Shown here piece by piece: positions 5,297 through 6,444 of a stretch of DNA of 6,444 nt. Under the pieces are notes generated by a model, which worked only from the letters and a program-made list of their open reading frames with translations, searched no databases and was not told the DNA's origin. Numbering within the stretch: position 1 is the first letter of the stretch; the number at the start of each line of letters is the position of its first letter. The position numbers and the translations under genes are program-made. Source of the stretch: Parcubacteria group bacterium CG_4_9_14_0_2_um_filter_35_11 (GTDB lineage: Bacteria; Patescibacteriota; Minisyncoccia; Minisyncoccales; GCA-002788555); NCBI GenBank assembly GCA_002788555.1, contig PFRL01000016.1, positions 1 to 6,444 on the forward strand, written 5' to 3'.

Positions 5297-5704
5297 TTTA
5301 AGATCCCTCAAAAATATTCTGGTTGTCACTGGTCCTACGCCTCTAAATTCTTGTAAGCGTCTGGCTAAATCCTCTTTGTTTTTTGAGACCTTAAAGAGGT
5401 GAGTTAAAAAACCATAGCGTTCTCTTAATTCCTTACAAATATCTAATAGTTTAGTGGCGGTAGAAAAATCATACCTTACATAGTGGCCCCTATCTAAGAT
5501 TTTAACTAATTTATCCCAGCCGGCTTCTAAAATTCTCTCAGGGCTCAGCAACTTTTCCTTTTTGAACTCAAAATAAGTTCTTTTGGCAACCTTTTGTTGA
5601 ATGGGTTTTCCAAAAAGTAAACAAGCTAAAAACCATTTAAAAATTTCTTTTTCTTTGCCTGATTTAAGATTGATTCCTAAATTCTTCGAATAAATCTTTT
5701 TCAT
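5288..5704 (-). CDS. Helix-hairpin-helix DNA glycosylase/endonuclease-like protein, 3'-truncated by an inserted element
   Basis: The 138 residues show features of a HhH DNA-repair-type protein. These are E-I-F-K-W-F-L-A-C-L-L-F-G-K-P-I (20-35), G-W-D-K-L-V-K-I-L-D-R-G-H-Y-V-R-Y-D-F-S (62-81) and the hairpin L-Q-E-F-R-G-V-G-P-V-T-T-R-I-F-L-R-D-L (117-135). I recall archaeal and CPR proteins of this type, but no specific enzyme can be named. The chain stops five residues after the hairpin, because the palindromic element at 5266-5296 contributes K-P-R-TAG. The region where HhH-GPD enzymes carry their catalytic Asp is therefore missing, and activity is doubtful. The start is an ATG overlapping the TGA of the upstream 60-residue membrane protein as ATGA (5701-5704). 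The rest of the upstream reading frame looks intact. Confidence 0.65.
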   Translation of the reverse strand: MKKIYSKNLGINLKSGKEKEIFKWFLACLLFGKPIQQKVAKRTYFEFKKEKLLSPERILEAGWDKLVKILDRGHYVRYDFSTATKLLDICKELRERYGFLTHLFKVSKNKEDLARRLQEFRGVGPVTTRIFLRDLKPR

Positions 5705-5883
5705 TTATGTTTGTATACCAAATAAAAAGCTGGAATTTCCAAAATTAACCCAGAGATAATAAATCCAATTCCATAATTAAAAACTTCAACATCTATATAT
5801 CCCACTCCTAATCCAATAAAAAACATTCCTAAGGCGCAAACCAACCACTCCCAAAAACTCAGAGTTTTTAATTTTGGAAACAT
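5701..5883 (-). CDS. Small two-helix membrane protein, unknown function
   Basis: The 60 residues form two predicted membrane helices, about 12-30 (W-E-W-L-V-C-A-L-G-M-F-F-I-G-L-G-V-G-Y) and about 36-57 (glycine- and isoleucine-rich). They are separated by an acidic turn, D-V-E-V-F-N. The N-terminus is basic (F-P-K-L-K) and so is the end (Y-K-H-K), so both termini are probably cytoplasmic. I do not recognise the family. It sits three bases after the stop of the small basic protein and overlaps the HhH gene start by four bases. This tight packing, plus the clean hairpin topology, supports it as a real gene. Confidence 0.6.
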   Translation of the reverse strand: MFPKLKTLSFWEWLVCALGMFFIGLGVGYIDVEVFNYGIGFIISGLILEIPAFYLVYKHK

Positions 5884-5886
5884 TTT

Positions 5887-6099
5887 TTATTTAAATTTTT
5901 TTCTTTTTCTTTCGACTCTTCGATGCTCCAAGCGTGTGGCAAGATGCCAGGTGCGAGGTTGGGTCTTGGAAAGGAGGGTCGACTTTTTCCTAGAGATTCT
6001 TTTTGCCCCGTTAGAAATTTTTAGTCTATGAGGTTTTGTAATATTGATGTTTGGAGAATTTCTAACGGGGTTTGATGAGTCTCTTCTTGGTTTTTTCAT
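5887..6099 (-). CDS. Small very basic protein of unknown function with an in-frame palindromic element insertion
   Basis: The ORF encodes 70 residues with an extreme excess of Lys/Arg, ending R-V-E-R-K-R-K-K-F-K, and few acidic residues. Residues 10-32 (N-P-V-R-N-S at the start, K-I-S-N-G-A at the end) are encoded by the palindromic element at 6006-6070 plus one 4-bp flanking repeat. Excising those 69 nt leaves a continuous 47-residue protein running D-S-S-K-R-I-S-R-K-K. That the 69-nt insertion preserves the frame argues weakly that the ORF is translated. Nucleic-acid or ribosome binding is possible from the charge alone. It could also be non-coding, since no family is recognised and no ribosome site is seen. 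It lies 31 nt after the NUDIX stop and 3 nt before the 60-residue membrane protein. Confidence 0.45.
   Translation of the reverse strand: MKKPRRDSSNPVRNSPNINITKPHRLKISNGAKRISRKKSTLLSKTQPRTWHLATRLEHRRVERKRKKFK
6006..6070. mobile_element. Palindromic element copy 3 (65 bp), inserted in frame in the small basic ORF
   Basis: The arms are CCCCGTTAGAAATT (6006-6019) and AATTTCTAACGGGG (6057-6070), a perfect 14-bp inverted repeat around 37 bases. It is flanked by TTTG at 6002-6005 and TTTG at 6071-6074. Element plus one repeat is 69 nt, so the host reading frame is kept. The coding strand reads the arms as N-P-V-R-N and I-S-N-G, a different phase from copy 1. Only the third phase gives a TAG stop, which is what happens in copy 2. 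Confidence 0.85.
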
Positions 6100-6130
6100 A
6101 GATATTATTAAACTTATTTAATTTAAATTT

Positions 6131-6444
6131 TTACCAACCCCATTCGCTGTAAAATTTATTATCCAAAAAAGAATTAATTGCCTGCTTTATATAGGGTATT
6201 ATATTATCAGGAAGATTATTAAGTTCAAACCATCTTAAGCCATCGCATTTATGAGGTTCTAAAATTTGGGCTTTACCTTCCCATTTTTCTGCTCTGAAGA
6301 AAAAGTTAATCCTTTCTTCGTTCGGTTCTTTCCTGTGCATCACGTGAACCAACTTTAAATCCCTTGCATCTACCTTTACTCCGATTTCCTCTTTTGCTTC
6401 CCTTATCATGGTCTCGGTTAAGGTTTCATTTCCTTCCAAATGAC
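6131..6444 (-). CDS. NUDIX hydrolase, partial (5' end beyond the window)
   Basis: The reading frame is open to the right edge. The first complete codons are CAT TTG GAA GGA (H-L-E-G), and the partial codon before them ends in GT, compatible with Gly. The Nudix box therefore reads (G)-H-L-E-G-N-E-T-L-T-E-T-M-I-R-E-A-K-E-E-I-G-V, fitting G-x5-E-x7-R-E-U-x-E-E-x-G-U with the metal-binding glutamates R-E-A-K-E-E. Downstream are V-H-V-M-H-R-K, E-R-I-N-F-F-F-R-A, W-E-G-K-A and E-P-H-K-C-D-G-L-R-W-F, then L-P-D-N-I-I-P-Y-I, typical of small NUDIX proteins that hydrolyse nucleoside diphosphate derivatives. The exact substrate cannot be told. The TTG at 6437-6439 is the conserved Leu of the box, not a start. 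The N-terminal half of the domain is missing. Confidence 0.88.
   Translation of the reverse strand, partial: HLEGNETLTETMIREAKEEIGVKVDARDLKLVHVMHRKEPNEERINFFFRAEKWEGKAQILEPHKCDGLRWFELNNLPDNIIPYIKQAINSFLDNKFYSEWGW

Noticed and set aside
5265..5297. Hairpin at the end of the HhH gene as an intrinsic transcription terminator
   Set aside because: On the minus strand it is followed by TAAACAAATCTGG, with no run of T. The same arms occur inside two open genes, so a mobile element explains it better.
2960..5704. Possible recoding of TGA as glycine, as in some CPR lineages
   Set aside because: TGA is used as the stop in ATGA and GTGA overlaps and at the end of the RpiB-GNAT gene, and reading through would not extend any recognised domain.

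Overview
The window is AT-rich and densely packed, with short genes. All thirteen genes recognised lie on the minus strand, so the window reads from the right end to the left end as one co-directional block. The mix is a membrane-anchored Gmad2/cysteine-rich protein with a C..GYP.MESYP..C motif, a DUF5661 protein, a DUF192 protein, a translin-family protein, tiny two-helix membrane proteins and very short spacers. This suggests a Candidate Phyla Radiation (Patescibacteria) bacterium, perhaps Parcubacteria-like; the lineage is inference. TGA is used as a stop in several genes, including 4-base stop/start overlaps, so the TGA=Gly code of some CPR lineages does not apply.

Layout in transcription order: a NUDIX hydrolase cut by the right window edge (6131-6444); a small very basic protein (5887-6099); a 60-residue two-helix membrane protein (5701-5883); a truncated HhH DNA-glycosylase-like gene (5288-5704); a translin-family protein (4617-5183); an EndoIII/MagIII-type HhH-GPD glycosylase (3838-4620); a 78-residue membrane protein (3599-3835); a class I SAM methyltransferase (2960-3565); a membrane-anchored DUF192 protein (2523-2963); a DUF5661 protein (2128-2460); a Gmad2 plus cysteine-cluster envelope protein (1330-2091); an RpiB-GNAT fusion (304-1320); and an MGMT/ATL-like protein cut by the left edge (1-245). 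Three neighbouring pairs overlap by four bases (ATGA at 5701-5704, GTGA at 4617-4620, ATGA at 2960-2963), suggesting translational coupling. The right half clusters nucleic-acid processing functions: two glycosylase-type genes flanking a translin.

The most striking content is a set of small palindromic mobile elements inserted into genes. Three copies share the ends CCCCGTTAGA and TCTAACGGGG (plus-strand 2380-2438, 5266-5296, 6006-6070). Each is flanked by a perfect 4-bp direct repeat (TAAA, TTTA and TTTG), as expected of a target-site duplication. In two genes the net insertion is 63 or 69 nt, so the frame is kept and 21 or 23 residues are added. In the third the net insertion is 35 nt: the element supplies a TAG stop and truncates the HhH gene. 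Removing it with one repeat restores an open frame reading through Q-I-W-P-K.

The EndoIII-like gene carries two further, GC-richer in-frame palindromic inserts built from a different CCCCGTAG hairpin unit. Together these look like in-frame palindromic element insertions analogous to the Rickettsia palindromic elements. No RNA gene, CRISPR array or convincing intrinsic terminator was seen, and no gene-free stretch exceeds about 100 bases.
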